NCBI GenBank assembly: GCA_938024995.1
Contig: CALJDU010000010.1
Location: forward strand, 1 to 64,000
DNA from: an uncultured bacterium
GTDB lineage: Bacteria > Myxococcota_A > Polyangia > Polyangiales > Houyiibacteriaceae
Length of the DNA stretch: 64,000 bases
Direction of reading: 5' to 3'
Positions 55,979 to 64,000 of the stretch are shown here, piece by piece; position 1 is the stretch's first letter; each line of letters begins with the position of its first letter. The translations under genes were made by a program, and so were the position numbers. The notes under the pieces are model-generated. The model had not been told where the DNA came from. It worked only from the letters and a program-made list of their open reading frames with translations, and made no database searches.

Positions 55979-57511
55979 TCAGACGCTCAACACGCGAATG
56001 ACCTCGTCGATCGGGAGCTCACCACGAGCAGCACGCGCCATGGCCTGATCCGCGAGCGTCGACATCCCGCCCTCCACGGCCAAGCTCTCGAGCTCATGCT
56101 TGGACGTCTTGGCGAGGATCGCGTCGCGGATCCCGTCGTCGACCTTGAGCACCTCGATGAGCGGGACGCGACCGAAGCGCCCCTTGCCGCGACACGCGCC
56201 GCATCCCTTGCCTTCATAGAAGGGCCCAGCCAACTCCGGGGTGTCGGCGATCCCGAGCATGACCAACTGTTTCTGTTGAAGCTCAGTCAGCGGGCTCTCG
56301 ACGACGCAGGTCGGACAGTTTCGAATCGCCAGTCGTTGGTTGACGACCGCGATCGATGCGCCCGCGACCTGAAAGGGGTCGACGTTGAGCTGCATGAGAC
56401 GCTGGAACACACCCGCGGTGCTGTCGGCGTGAACGGTGGTGAGGAGCAGATGACCGGTGAGCCCAGCGCGGATCGCGGTCTGCGCGGTTTCCTCGTCACG
56501 GATCTCGCCGACCATGATGACGTCCGGATCCTGACGAAGGATCGACCGGAGACCGTCCGCGAACGTCAGCCCGACCAGGTTGTTTACCTGCGTCTGCGCG
56601 ACACCGCGAAAATCAACCTCCATCGGGTCCTCGAGCGTCACGATGTTGAGCTTGTCGCTCTTGGTGTCGCGGATGTGCGTGAGCGAGGCGTAGAGCGTGG
56701 TCGTCTTGCCGGAACCCGTCGGCCCGGTGAGATAGACGAGCCCGTGCTCGCGGAGCAAGAGCGTCTTGTAGAGGACCAGGGTCTCGTCCTCGAAGCCCAC
56801 GCGATCCAGCGCGTACCGGGTCTCGTCATTGATCGCGAGGCGGATGACGACCTTCTCGCCGTGGTTCGTCGGCAGCGTCGAAACGCGCGCCTGGAACTCA
56901 TCCCGGTCGAACGTGAACCGACCGTCCTGAGGTTTCGCGTGCACATGAATGAGCAGGCTCGCCAGCACCTTCACGCGGTTGATGACGAACGGGAGATGCC
57001 GTCGCGAGACATAGCCGACATCGTAGAGCACGCCGTCGATACGATAGGTAAAGCGGAGGCCATCTTGTTCCGGTGTCATGTGAACATCGCTGGCCGCGAG
57101 CGAGAACCCCGTCGAGAGGAGCTCGTAGACGATCGCGATCGCGTCCACTTTCCCCGCCTCTGCTTTGTCGAACTCCTCGATCTTGGTCGCGGTGTCGTTC
57201 AGCATCGTGATCGTCGCGTCTTCGATCAGCTCGAGCTCGTCGAACTTGAGCACGTGCGCGAGGCTGACCGCTTCCTCCTCTTCAGGCGGCCGCAAACGCT
57301 GCCACCACAGGAACGAGAGCACGGGCGCCGCGAGCACGACGAAGACCATCCCGATTCGGGCGACGGGTCTGAGGCCACCGTGGAGAAACCACGGGGTCAA
57401 CACGAAGATGACGACGCACAGAATGCAAGCGACCGCCGCCGCGATCGAGGCGTGGACGAGACGGTCAGGGGTGTCGGGATCGAGCTCTTCGGACTCGGCC
57501 TCAGCGTTCAT
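55979..57511 (-). CDS. Membrane-anchored GspE/PilB-type secretion ATPase
   Basis: A 510-residue hexameric-type ATPase of the type II secretion/type IV pilus family. The N-terminal domain shows ASDVHMTPEQDGLRFTYRID. Walker A is LTGPTGSGKTTTLYA, the Asp box is LEDPMEVDF, Walker B is DPDVIMVGEIRDEET, and the His box HLLLTTVHADS. A zinc motif of two CxxC pairs (CPTC, CGAC) follows. Unusually, residues about 19-42 and 52-70 are hydrophobic helices, so the protein should be membrane-bound. No other secretion or pilus gene is nearby. The kinase follows six bases downstream. Confidence 0.9.
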   Translation of the reverse strand: MNAEAESEELDPDTPDRLVHASIAAAVACILCVVIFVLTPWFLHGGLRPVARIGMVFVVLAAPVLSFLWWQRLRPPEEEEAVSLAHVLKFDELELIEDATITMLNDTATKIEEFDKAEAGKVDAIAIVYELLSTGFSLAASDVHMTPEQDGLRFTYRIDGVLYDVGYVSRRHLPFVINRVKVLASLLIHVHAKPQDGRFTFDRDEFQARVSTLPTNHGEKVVIRLAINDETRYALDRVGFEDETLVLYKTLLLREHGLVYLTGPTGSGKTTTLYASLTHIRDTKSDKLNIVTLEDPMEVDFRGVAQTQVNNLVGLTFADGLRSILRQDPDVIMVGEIRDEETAQTAIRAGLTGHLLLTTVHADSTAGVFQRLMQLNVDPFQVAGASIAVVNQRLAIRNCPTCVVESPLTELQQKQLVMLGIADTPELAGPFYEGKGCGACRGKGRFGRVPLIEVLKVDDGIRDAILAKTSKHELESLAVEGGMSTLADQAMARAARGELPIDEVIRVLSV

Positions 57512-57534
57512 CGCGGAGAGGATGCCACGGGGAC

Positions 57535-58089
<555 letters not shown>

Positions 58090-58158
58090 CGCGCAGGTTG
58101 TACTTGGGCCGCTCCGTGTGATCAATAAGCCGCGCGCGATCCACCGGATCCGCTCTGG

Positions 58159-59826
58159 TCAGCGCCGGAGAATGACTGTTCCGCGAGGTGGCAGCGACAC
58201 GCTCACCCGTCCCTCGCGCACTTCACGGGGACCATCTCCGAAGACGTCGAACACCAACCCGTCGTCGAAGCCGGTCTCGAGCTCGACCGAAGATCGCTTC
58301 GTGGCGTGGGTGTTCGCCACGATCAGGAGTCGATCGCCTCCGTCGCTTCGTTCGTACGCGAGCAGCCCCGCATCCGGCGCCTCGGAGAAACCGTCTTCCT
58401 CGCTCGCGTAGCGCAGCGTGAGCTCACCATACCGAAGCGCGCTCGATGACGCGCGAAGCGCGATCAGCCGTTGGATGAGTTCGAAGGTCGCCCCGCGCTC
58501 AAAGTCGCTGTCCCACATCCGCTCACGCTGATCGCCCCCCGACCGTCCCGTAAAGTCCTGCTCGGTGCCGTAGTAGAGCGTGGGGAGTCCATCGACCGTG
58601 AACAACAAGGTCAAGGCCAGCGCGACGACCTCATCGCGGTTCAGCTCCGCGCGGATCCGAGGCGTGTCGTGATTGTCGATGATCACTCCGCGGAGGCTCC
58701 AGGGGTTGCTCCCCGCACCGTTTGGCTGGGGCGCGTCGCTCAAGAGCAAGCGATCGGTCGTCAACAGCGCGGCCGCGGTGCTCGGCGCCTCCCCGTCGAG
58801 GACCACCCGACCGATCAAATCGAGCTTGAAGGAGAAGTCGAAAACCGCGTCGAGCATATCCCGCTCTTGGAAGGACGCCCGCGCCACCGGGTCTCCGTCG
58901 AACACCTCGCCGATGAGCAGGAAGCGCTCCTTGCCTGCCGCCTTCAGCTTCGCGCGGAGCCGCGCACAGAACGCGGACCAGAAGGCGTGCTCGACGTGCG
59001 GAACCGCGTCGAGCCGAAAGCCGTCGAGATCAAACGTCAGCGCCCAGTGCGCGTAGGTGTCGACCATCGCCGCGAGCACGCGTTCGCTTGAGGTGTTCAG
59101 GTCACGGAGGCCGGTTGGGAAGTCACCGAACACTCGCTGGTCCGGGAGCGATCCCGATCGTCCGCGCCGGCGAAAGTCCTCCGAGGTCAGCGTCGTGGTT
59201 CCGTCCGCGAGGAAGGCCTGTGGTCGCTCCCCGCGCCACAAGAGCGGGGCGTCGTACCCTCCCGCCAAGTACGGCGGCTCGTTCTCACCGACATCGACCA
59301 CGCCGTTAGCGTTGAGGTCGTAGGAGAAGACGCGCCCGGCGTGGTTGGTCACAACGTCGACCACGATCCACATATCGCGCGCGTGTACGTCCGCGACCAG
59401 ACGCGCGAGCTCTCCTTGATCACCGAAGCGCGGGTTCAGCTCGGTGAAGTCGCGCGCCCAATAACCATGGTAGCCATCCTCGACCTCGGTCACGTCCACG
59501 TTGGCGACGATCGGCGAGATCCAGATCGTGTTCGCGCCGAGCTCCTCGATGTAATCCAGGTTCTCGCGGAGACCGCGCCAGTCGCCGCCTTGATGACGCT
59601 TGAGAGAGGTCGCGTTTGGGCCGACGCCGTTCAGCACGTCATTGCTGGTGTCGCCGTTCGCGAAACGATCGACCACGACTTGGTAGATGATCGCGTCCCG
59701 CCAATCGTCCACGTTGGTGGCCGGGCTCAGGACTGGAGGAGGCGCCGGATCATGACACCCCGCGACACACGCCAACACGCAGCCGAGCGCCGCCGAGCCT
59801 GACCATGAAGTGACGTGATTTCTCAT
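58159..59826 (-). CDS. GH13 alpha-amylase-family lipoprotein
   Basis: A predicted lipoprotein of about 555 residues. The signal peptide ends [12 protein letters not shown]. The mature part is a GH13 glycoside hydrolase: region I DVVTNHAG, region [12 protein letters not shown] with the nucleophile Asp, region [12 protein letters not shown] with the acid/base Glu, and region [11 protein letters not shown]. It opens with [16 protein letters not shown] and ends in a small beta domain. Its substrate is probably an alpha-glucan or related oligosaccharide handled at the cell surface. It diverges from the next lipoprotein gene across 45 bases. Confidence 0.9.
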   Translation of the reverse strand: MRNHVTSWSGSAALGCVLACVAGCHDPAPPPVLSPATNVDDWRDAIIYQVVVDRFANGDTSNDVLNGVGPNATSLKRHQGGDWRGLRENLDYIEELGANTIWISPIVANVDVTEVEDGYHGYWARDFTELNPRFGDQGELARLVADVHARDMWIVVDVVTNHAGRVFSYDLNANGVVDVGENEPPYLAGGYDAPLLWRGERPQAFLADGTTTLTSEDFRRRGRSGSLPDQRVFGDFPTGLRDLNTSSERVLAAMVDTYAHWALTFDLDGFRLDAVPHVEHAFWSAFCARLRAKLKAAGKERFLLIGEVFDGDPVARASFQERDMLDAVFDFSFKLDLIGRVVLDGEAPSTAAALLTTDRLLLSDAPQPNGAGSNPWSLRGVIIDNHDTPRIRAELNRDEVVALALTLLFTVDGLPTLYYGTEQDFTGRSGGDQRERMWDSDFERGATFELIQRLIALRASSSALRYGELTLRYASEEDGFSEAPDAGLLAYERSDGGDRLLIVANTHATKRSSVELETGFDDGLVFDVFGDGPREVREGRVSVSLPPRGTVILRR

Positions 59827-59871
59827 CCTCGCCGTCAATCGATATCATTCGGGAGGAACGGGGAGCGAACG

Positions 59872-61245
59872 ATGTCGAACATGCTTAAATTTATCGCGCG
59901 CCGCGAGGCGCGTCACGTCGCGCTCTTCCTCCTCCTGAGCTCGCTGCTCCTCGCGTGCGGAGACGATGACATCACGACGCGACGCGACGGCGGGGGCGGC
60001 ACGGACACGGCGACGACTGATACGACAGATGGGGTCGACGAGCGCGGCGACGTCTTGTGCTTTGACGGTGTCGACAACGATCGCGACGGCGCGACGGACT
60101 GCGACGATGACGGCTGCACCGACGCGTGTGAGGCGCCGCCCGAGCTCTGTGGTGACGGCGTCGACAACGATCGCGATGGGCAGACAGATTGCGACGACGC
60201 GGACTGCGCGTGCGGCGCCACCGAGATCTGCGACGACTCGATCGACAACGACGCGGACGGCCGGGTCGACTGCGAGGACAGCGACTGCGACTGTCCGGAC
60301 CCCGAGGTCTGCGGAGACGGCGTCGACAATGATGGCGACGGTCTCGCGGATTGCGACGACCCGGATTGTGATTGCCCCCCGATGGTCGATCCCCGGATGT
60401 GTGAGTTCGCGTCCGGGGGCGGACGCATGTTGCTCGATACCCAAGACGGCTTCGCCGGACCGCTCTCGTTCACGGTCACGGATGTCCCGGATCCCGCGCT
60501 CATCAGCTCCGCCATCCTCGCGTTCGATGGTTTCGACCTCGATCACCCAAACGAAGAAGGCTGGATCCGGGTTAACGGGACGCGCTATCCGCTCCCGGCC
60601 GACAGCGCGAACGACAACCGCATGTCGAGCGAGCGGGTAACGATCACGACAGGGCTGCGCGCGGGGACCAACACGATCGAGTTTGAGCGCTTCAGCGCCG
60701 CGCGCGCCTACTACGCGATCGAGAACGTGCGTCTACTGATCAACGCGCGGGTCGCCGACTGCGACGAGACCGGCCCGGTCGACCCACCACCGACCGGCGG
60801 CCCCCGCGACCGGATGCGCATTCCATACGAGAGCGCGAGCTACACCATGCGCGCGCGCTGGGTCGTCGGATGCCCCGGCTCGCACTGGCGCTACGCCTGG
60901 ACCGCCTCGGCCGCGGAGCACATCGAGCGCGATTGCGATGGCATCTATCGACCGAGCTCCTACGCTGAGCGCCGGGGCGACGCGATCTTCCGGTTCACCG
61001 GGGTCGCGAGCGGCCGCTGGCGTGTTCTGGCGGGAGCGCGTCACACCTCGAGCCGCTCACCGAACGCGCTCTTCATTGTGCAGAGCAGCAGCGGAACGGA
61101 GATGCGCGAGGTCGACCAACGCGGCGGTGGCGAGTACGCCGATGACACCGTCGGAGAGTTCACCTTCGCCGGCGACGTCACCGTCACGCTCCGCGCGCGC
61201 GGTGATAGCGTCGCGATCACGCACGTCACGCTTGAGCCCATCTGA
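59872..61245 (+). CDS. MopE-type repeat lipoprotein
   Basis: A 457-residue predicted lipoprotein from the ATG at 59872, behind GGGGAG. The signal peptide is [16 protein letters not shown], with the lipidated Cys followed by GDDDITT. Four repeats of the form [22 protein letters not shown] lie within about residues 50-165, like the MopE metal-binding motif. Two beta-sandwich-like domains follow, of which the last (about 330-457) resembles a carbohydrate-binding or golvesin-type module ([26 protein letters not shown]). Surface display is likely; the function is unknown. Confidence 0.82.
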   Translation: MSNMLKFIARREARHVALFLLLSSLLLACGDDDITTRRDGGGGTDTATTDTTDGVDERGDVLCFDGVDNDRDGATDCDDDGCTDACEAPPELCGDGVDNDRDGQTDCDDADCACGATEICDDSIDNDADGRVDCEDSDCDCPDPEVCGDGVDNDGDGLADCDDPDCDCPPMVDPRMCEFASGGGRMLLDTQDGFAGPLSFTVTDVPDPALISSAILAFDGFDLDHPNEEGWIRVNGTRYPLPADSANDNRMSSERVTITTGLRAGTNTIEFERFSAARAYYAIENVRLLINARVADCDETGPVDPPPTGGPRDRMRIPYESASYTMRARWVVGCPGSHWRYAWTASAAEHIERDCDGIYRPSSYAERRGDAIFRFTGVASGRWRVLAGARHTSSRSPNALFIVQSSSGTEMREVDQRGGGEYADDTVGEFTFAGDVTVTLRARGDSVAITHVTLEPI

Positions 61246-61311
61246 TCTTTCTGTGACGCGGCGGTAGGCGACTCGTTCGCCGTTTCGATCGCGCTGGGCT
61301 AACGTCACGAC

Positions 61312-62358
61312 GTGACCGAAGCGACGTCGGACAAGCTGCCCTGCGCAGTGCACAAAGAGATCCCCTCCGCCGCGATCTGCACAAGCTGCCGACTACGGAT
61401 GTGCGAGAGCTGCTACCGGAACGTCGTTGACGGTCGCCCGTGGTGCGCGGGCTGCGTGTCGTTGCTCGCGCAGCCGACCTCCCCGTTCCCCTACGTCGCG
61501 TTCGCCGGCCTCATGAGCGCGCTCTTCGTCTACCTGACGTTGCGTTTCACGCCGAACCTCTCGCTCAGCCTCGGCGGCGCGATCGCGCTTTTGCCGGTCC
61601 TCACGTTCTGCTTCACCGCGCGACGCCTCTTCAAGAAGCGCGAGCGCTTCCGCACCAGCCGCGTCGTCCACGAACGCCAAGGCGCTCCCATGCAGCAGCC
61701 GATCGCCGGCTCGCCCTACCGCCGTAACCTACCTCGGGCGGTGCGCGCTCTTGAGCTGCCGATCTCCGGAGCGAGCTCGGCGCTCTTGATGTTCACCGCG
61801 CTCGCGCTCTCCGCCTCGCTGATCCCGTTGGTCTTTCGGTTGCCTGCGTGGATCGAAGCGGAGCTCGTCGTCGGAGCCTGGTGGGCCATCTGGTCGCTCA
61901 CGCTCTCGACCCTGCTCTTCCGCGGCTTCCGCTTGGCGCGGGACCTCCAGCTCTACGGCGAAGACAAGAAGGACGAGGTCGCGCGGGTCGGGAAAGAGAG
62001 CGCGACGCTCAAAAAGGAAGGGGCGAGCGCGTCCGACTGGCTCAATCTCGCAGACGTCGGCACCGACGCGGAGGGCTGCTTGATCGCGATCGGGGTCATC
62101 ATCGTGCTCGGCGTCCTCCTCTCGACCGGCTGGATCATCGCGGAGATCATCATCCCGCTCGTCGTGCTCTTCGTCTTCGCGATGATCGTCGCCGCGCTGA
62201 GACGCGTCGCGCGTGACCGTCACGACTGCCAAGGCAACCTCGGGAAATCGGTGCTCTGGGGCGTCTTCTGGGCGACCGTTTATACCGCGCCGATCGCCGG
62301 GATCGTGCTCGCGGGCCAAGCCTACGTTCACTTCGTCGCGCCGGCGTTTCTTCAGTAG
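61312..62358 (+). CDS. Membrane protein with an N-terminal B-box-like zinc finger
   Basis: A 348-residue protein from a GTG at 61312. Residues about 8-45 carry a Cys/His cluster (CAVHKEIPSAAICTSC, then CESCYRN and WCAGC) in the order of a B-box zinc finger. Three or more helices follow in residues 55-100 and 140-210, a cytosolic charged stretch (DKKDEVARVGKESATLKKEG), then two more helices near residues 262-295 and one near 325-345. Such B-box membrane proteins are known from many bacteria but lack a defined role. Confidence 0.78.
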   Translation: MTEATSDKLPCAVHKEIPSAAICTSCRLRMCESCYRNVVDGRPWCAGCVSLLAQPTSPFPYVAFAGLMSALFVYLTLRFTPNLSLSLGGAIALLPVLTFCFTARRLFKKRERFRTSRVVHERQGAPMQQPIAGSPYRRNLPRAVRALELPISGASSALLMFTALALSASLIPLVFRLPAWIEAELVVGAWWAIWSLTLSTLLFRGFRLARDLQLYGEDKKDEVARVGKESATLKKEGASASDWLNLADVGTDAEGCLIAIGVIIVLGVLLSTGWIIAEIIIPLVVLFVFAMIVAALRRVARDRHDCQGNLGKSVLWGVFWATVYTAPIAGIVLAGQAYVHFVAPAFLQ

Positions 62359-62409
62359 CTTCGGGGGAGAGGACCTTCAGCGCACGCTGGACCGAAACAG
62401 CAACACGCG

Positions 62410-63927
62410 TCAGCGCAGAATCGCCGACACTTCTTCCAGCGGTCGACCGCCGGGGCCCAGCTTCGTCGGGACGCCATAGGCGGAGAGCATCGTATTGTAG
62501 ACGTCGATCCCCTCCGCGCCGACGTCGTGAATGTCGCCCACCGCGAAGCGGTCGTTGCCGGAACTGATCGCGTGGAAGATCCCGCTCAGCTCGCGCCGTA
62601 CGTCGTTGTGACGACCGTCGCCGCTCTCGGTGCTGACGGTGACCATTGCGTTCTCAAGGATCGTCTTCCCGTTCTCGTCACGGTGCTCGTTCTGATCGAG
62701 CGCCTTCAGGAAGTACGCCACCTCCCGCATCTTAAGGTGAAGATGCGCGCGGAGCTGCGTGTTCGCCGCGCCCTCGTTGAAGACGTGCCAGAACTCGTGA
62801 CTGCACCCTTGCGCGCCGCCGGTTCCGCGATCGCGTCGATCGTTGAAGTCGTAGATCAAGCGGCCTTCGTACTCGTAGCGACCGGTCAGCCGGATACGCT
62901 CGCCCGCGCTCATGTACGTCACCGCCCCGAAGCGCAACATATCGCACTGCACAGCGAGCGCGTAGAGGTCGGCCATCAAGCGCCAGTGGGCGACCAGCTC
63001 GGTCAAGCCAATGTCGATGCCTTCGCCGCCGGGATCCGCGGCGTCGCCGTGAGGAACACCTCCGACCGTTCCGCGCTCCGGGATCACGCAGCCGGGCTCC
63101 GGCTCCGGCATGTCCTCAGGGAACGCGCGACGCTCGTACTCTCGGATACGCGTGAGGTGGTCGCGGAAGCGCTGACGCGAAGCACGGCCGAGGTTGCCGG
63201 CATCGCTGGTGAAGTGGCGGTACTGCGTCAGCACGGAGTCCAGCACGCTGCGACGGAGCCGCTGTTCGCGCAGCGCGCCCTCGTCGACCATCGGTGGCAT
63301 GACGCTCCCGAAGAGCCGATCGAAGAGCGCCTGCGGGCGATCGATCATCAGGTCGACCGCGGAGCCGTCTGGGTTCCAGCTGTGGATGTAGCGATACGGT
63401 CGATCGATCCGCCGGAAGTAGGTCCCCATCACGACGGCCGGGGTAATGCCGTCCGGGAGACCGTCCGGATACGCGTGTCGCTTCAACAGTTGGTCGAGCG
63501 TCGCGCCGCCGGGTTGGCGCTGCGAAACGGGGGCGGTCGCGGCGAATGAGGATCCCGAACCGTCGAAGTGCGCGTTGATGCCACCGATGTCCGCCCGCAC
63601 CTGGTCGACACCACGAACGATCGCGAGCTTGTCACGAAGCGCCCCGAGCGGCTCCATCGGCCCCTCGTACCCTTCCCGTTGAAGAGGCGTCGGGAAACCG
63701 AGACCGAAGAAGACGTTGAAGGCACGGGCGGGCGGTTCCGGCAGCGCGGCGTATGCGCTGTCGCGCTGCATCGCGGAGAGGAAAGGCAGCCCAATCGCGA
63801 CCGTTCCTGCGCCCCGCAAGAGCGTCCGACGACTCATCACGCGACGATAGGTTCCGTTGCGCGCTCCGCCCCCGGCGCTCCCAACACTTGCCTTCTTCTT
63901 GTCGCTGTCTTTTTTTCGTGAGGTCAC
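62410..63927 (-). CDS. DUF1552 protein with Tat signal
   Basis: A 505-residue exported protein of the DUF1552 family. A twin-Arg motif (MSRRTLLRGAGTVAIG) near residues 31-46 sends it through the Tat pathway, so it probably carries a cofactor or folds before export. Family segments include GVDQVRADIGGINAHFDGSG, SWNPDGSAVDLMID and MVTVSTESGDGRHNDVRREL. It starts with GTG overlapping the upstream gene's stop. DUF1552 genes usually pair with DUF1592/DUF1588 cytochrome-like genes, as here. The catalytic role is not known. Confidence 0.9.
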   Translation of the reverse strand: MTSRKKDSDKKKASVGSAGGGARNGTYRRVMSRRTLLRGAGTVAIGLPFLSAMQRDSAYAALPEPPARAFNVFFGLGFPTPLQREGYEGPMEPLGALRDKLAIVRGVDQVRADIGGINAHFDGSGSSFAATAPVSQRQPGGATLDQLLKRHAYPDGLPDGITPAVVMGTYFRRIDRPYRYIHSWNPDGSAVDLMIDRPQALFDRLFGSVMPPMVDEGALREQRLRRSVLDSVLTQYRHFTSDAGNLGRASRQRFRDHLTRIREYERRAFPEDMPEPEPGCVIPERGTVGGVPHGDAADPGGEGIDIGLTELVAHWRLMADLYALAVQCDMLRFGAVTYMSAGERIRLTGRYEYEGRLIYDFNDRRDRGTGGAQGCSHEFWHVFNEGAANTQLRAHLHLKMREVAYFLKALDQNEHRDENGKTILENAMVTVSTESGDGRHNDVRRELSGIFHAISSGNDRFAVGDIHDVGAEGIDVYNTMLSAYGVPTKLGPGGRPLEEVSAILR

Positions 63928-64000
63928 GGCGCGTCCTCCGTCTCGGTCAACGTCTCGGTTCCGATTGTCCGGAACATCGGGCTCAGCACGATCGCGGTCA
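63924..64000 (-). CDS. C-terminal end of a DUF1592/1588/1585-type protein (partial)
   Basis: The last 25 codons of a minus-strand gene that enters from the right edge. It reads TAIVLSPMFRTIGTETLT and then ETEDAP before a TGA that overlaps the DUF1552 start (GTGA). The SPMFR segment fits the C-terminus of DUF1585, which ends the DUF1592/1588 multi-domain proteins encoded next to DUF1552 in myxobacteria and planctomycetes. The assignment rests on this short match plus context. Confidence 0.55.
   Translation of the reverse strand, partial: TAIVLSPMFRTIGTETLTETEDAP

Overview
The window is high-GC DNA from a deltaproteobacterium-type organism, most likely a myxobacterium of the Polyangia/Sandaracinaceae kind (inference). 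The signs are: at least twelve predicted lipoproteins, many with cysteine-rich or Asp-rich (MopE-like, thrombospondin type 3-like) repeats; a Myxococcus-type disulfide repeat and a MYXO-CTERM-like C-terminus in one 1212-residue protein; a DUF1552 protein beside the end of a DUF1592/1588/1585-type protein; Ser/Thr-type kinases; and pervasive GTG starts with 4-base GTGA/ATGA overlaps. No rRNA, tRNA, CRISPR array, phage or insertion sequence was recognised.

Layout. 1-5.1 kb: the tail of an unknown gene, recA (-), a broken MFS transporter gene (-), a frameshifted small membrane-protein gene (+), and two cysteine-rich lipoproteins. 5.1-10.7 kb: an array of palindromic repeats, a giant secreted calcium-repeat protein, a strong terminator and a VWA lipoprotein. 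10.7-23.7 kb: an eight-gene minus-strand operon. In transcription order it encodes a Gly-Asn-repeat membrane protein, a MoxR AAA+ ATPase, a large membrane protein, an ABC ATPase and its permease, a DUF58 protein, a BatA-like protein and a 921-residue double-VWA protein; most junctions overlap by 4 bases. 24.0-26.4 kb: an FG-GAP/VCBS-type lipoprotein.

26.5-35.8 kb: a plus-strand menaquinone operon (polyprenyl diphosphate synthase, MenG/UbiE, MenF, MenD, MenH, MenA, MenC, MenE, then a parvulin); menB is absent from the window. 35.9-39.9 kb: a MopE-repeat/C-type lectin lipoprotein, another lipoprotein and a Flp-pilin-like protein. 40.0-42.2 kb: kbl-tdh for threonine catabolism. 42.4-50.3 kb: unknown membrane and lipoproteins, one with a Kazal domain, plus a methyltransferase, a DUF4442 protein, a DUF2891 protein and an AT-rich island. 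50.4-54.3 kb: an exported PPDK-like lipoprotein diverging from a dus/RlmN-like RNA-modification pair. 54.5-64 kb: DUF1361, a kinase plus a membrane-anchored GspE/PilB-like ATPase, orn, a GH13 lipoprotein, a MopE-like lipoprotein, a B-box-like membrane protein, and DUF1552 with the end of its partner.

The most unusual non-coding signal is a family of 78-bp palindromic elements ending in GTTTCCGCAC/GTGCGGAAAC. Single copies lie near 23.9 kb and 44.4 kb, and an 88-bp-period tandem array lies near 5.3-5.6 kb. All are intergenic.
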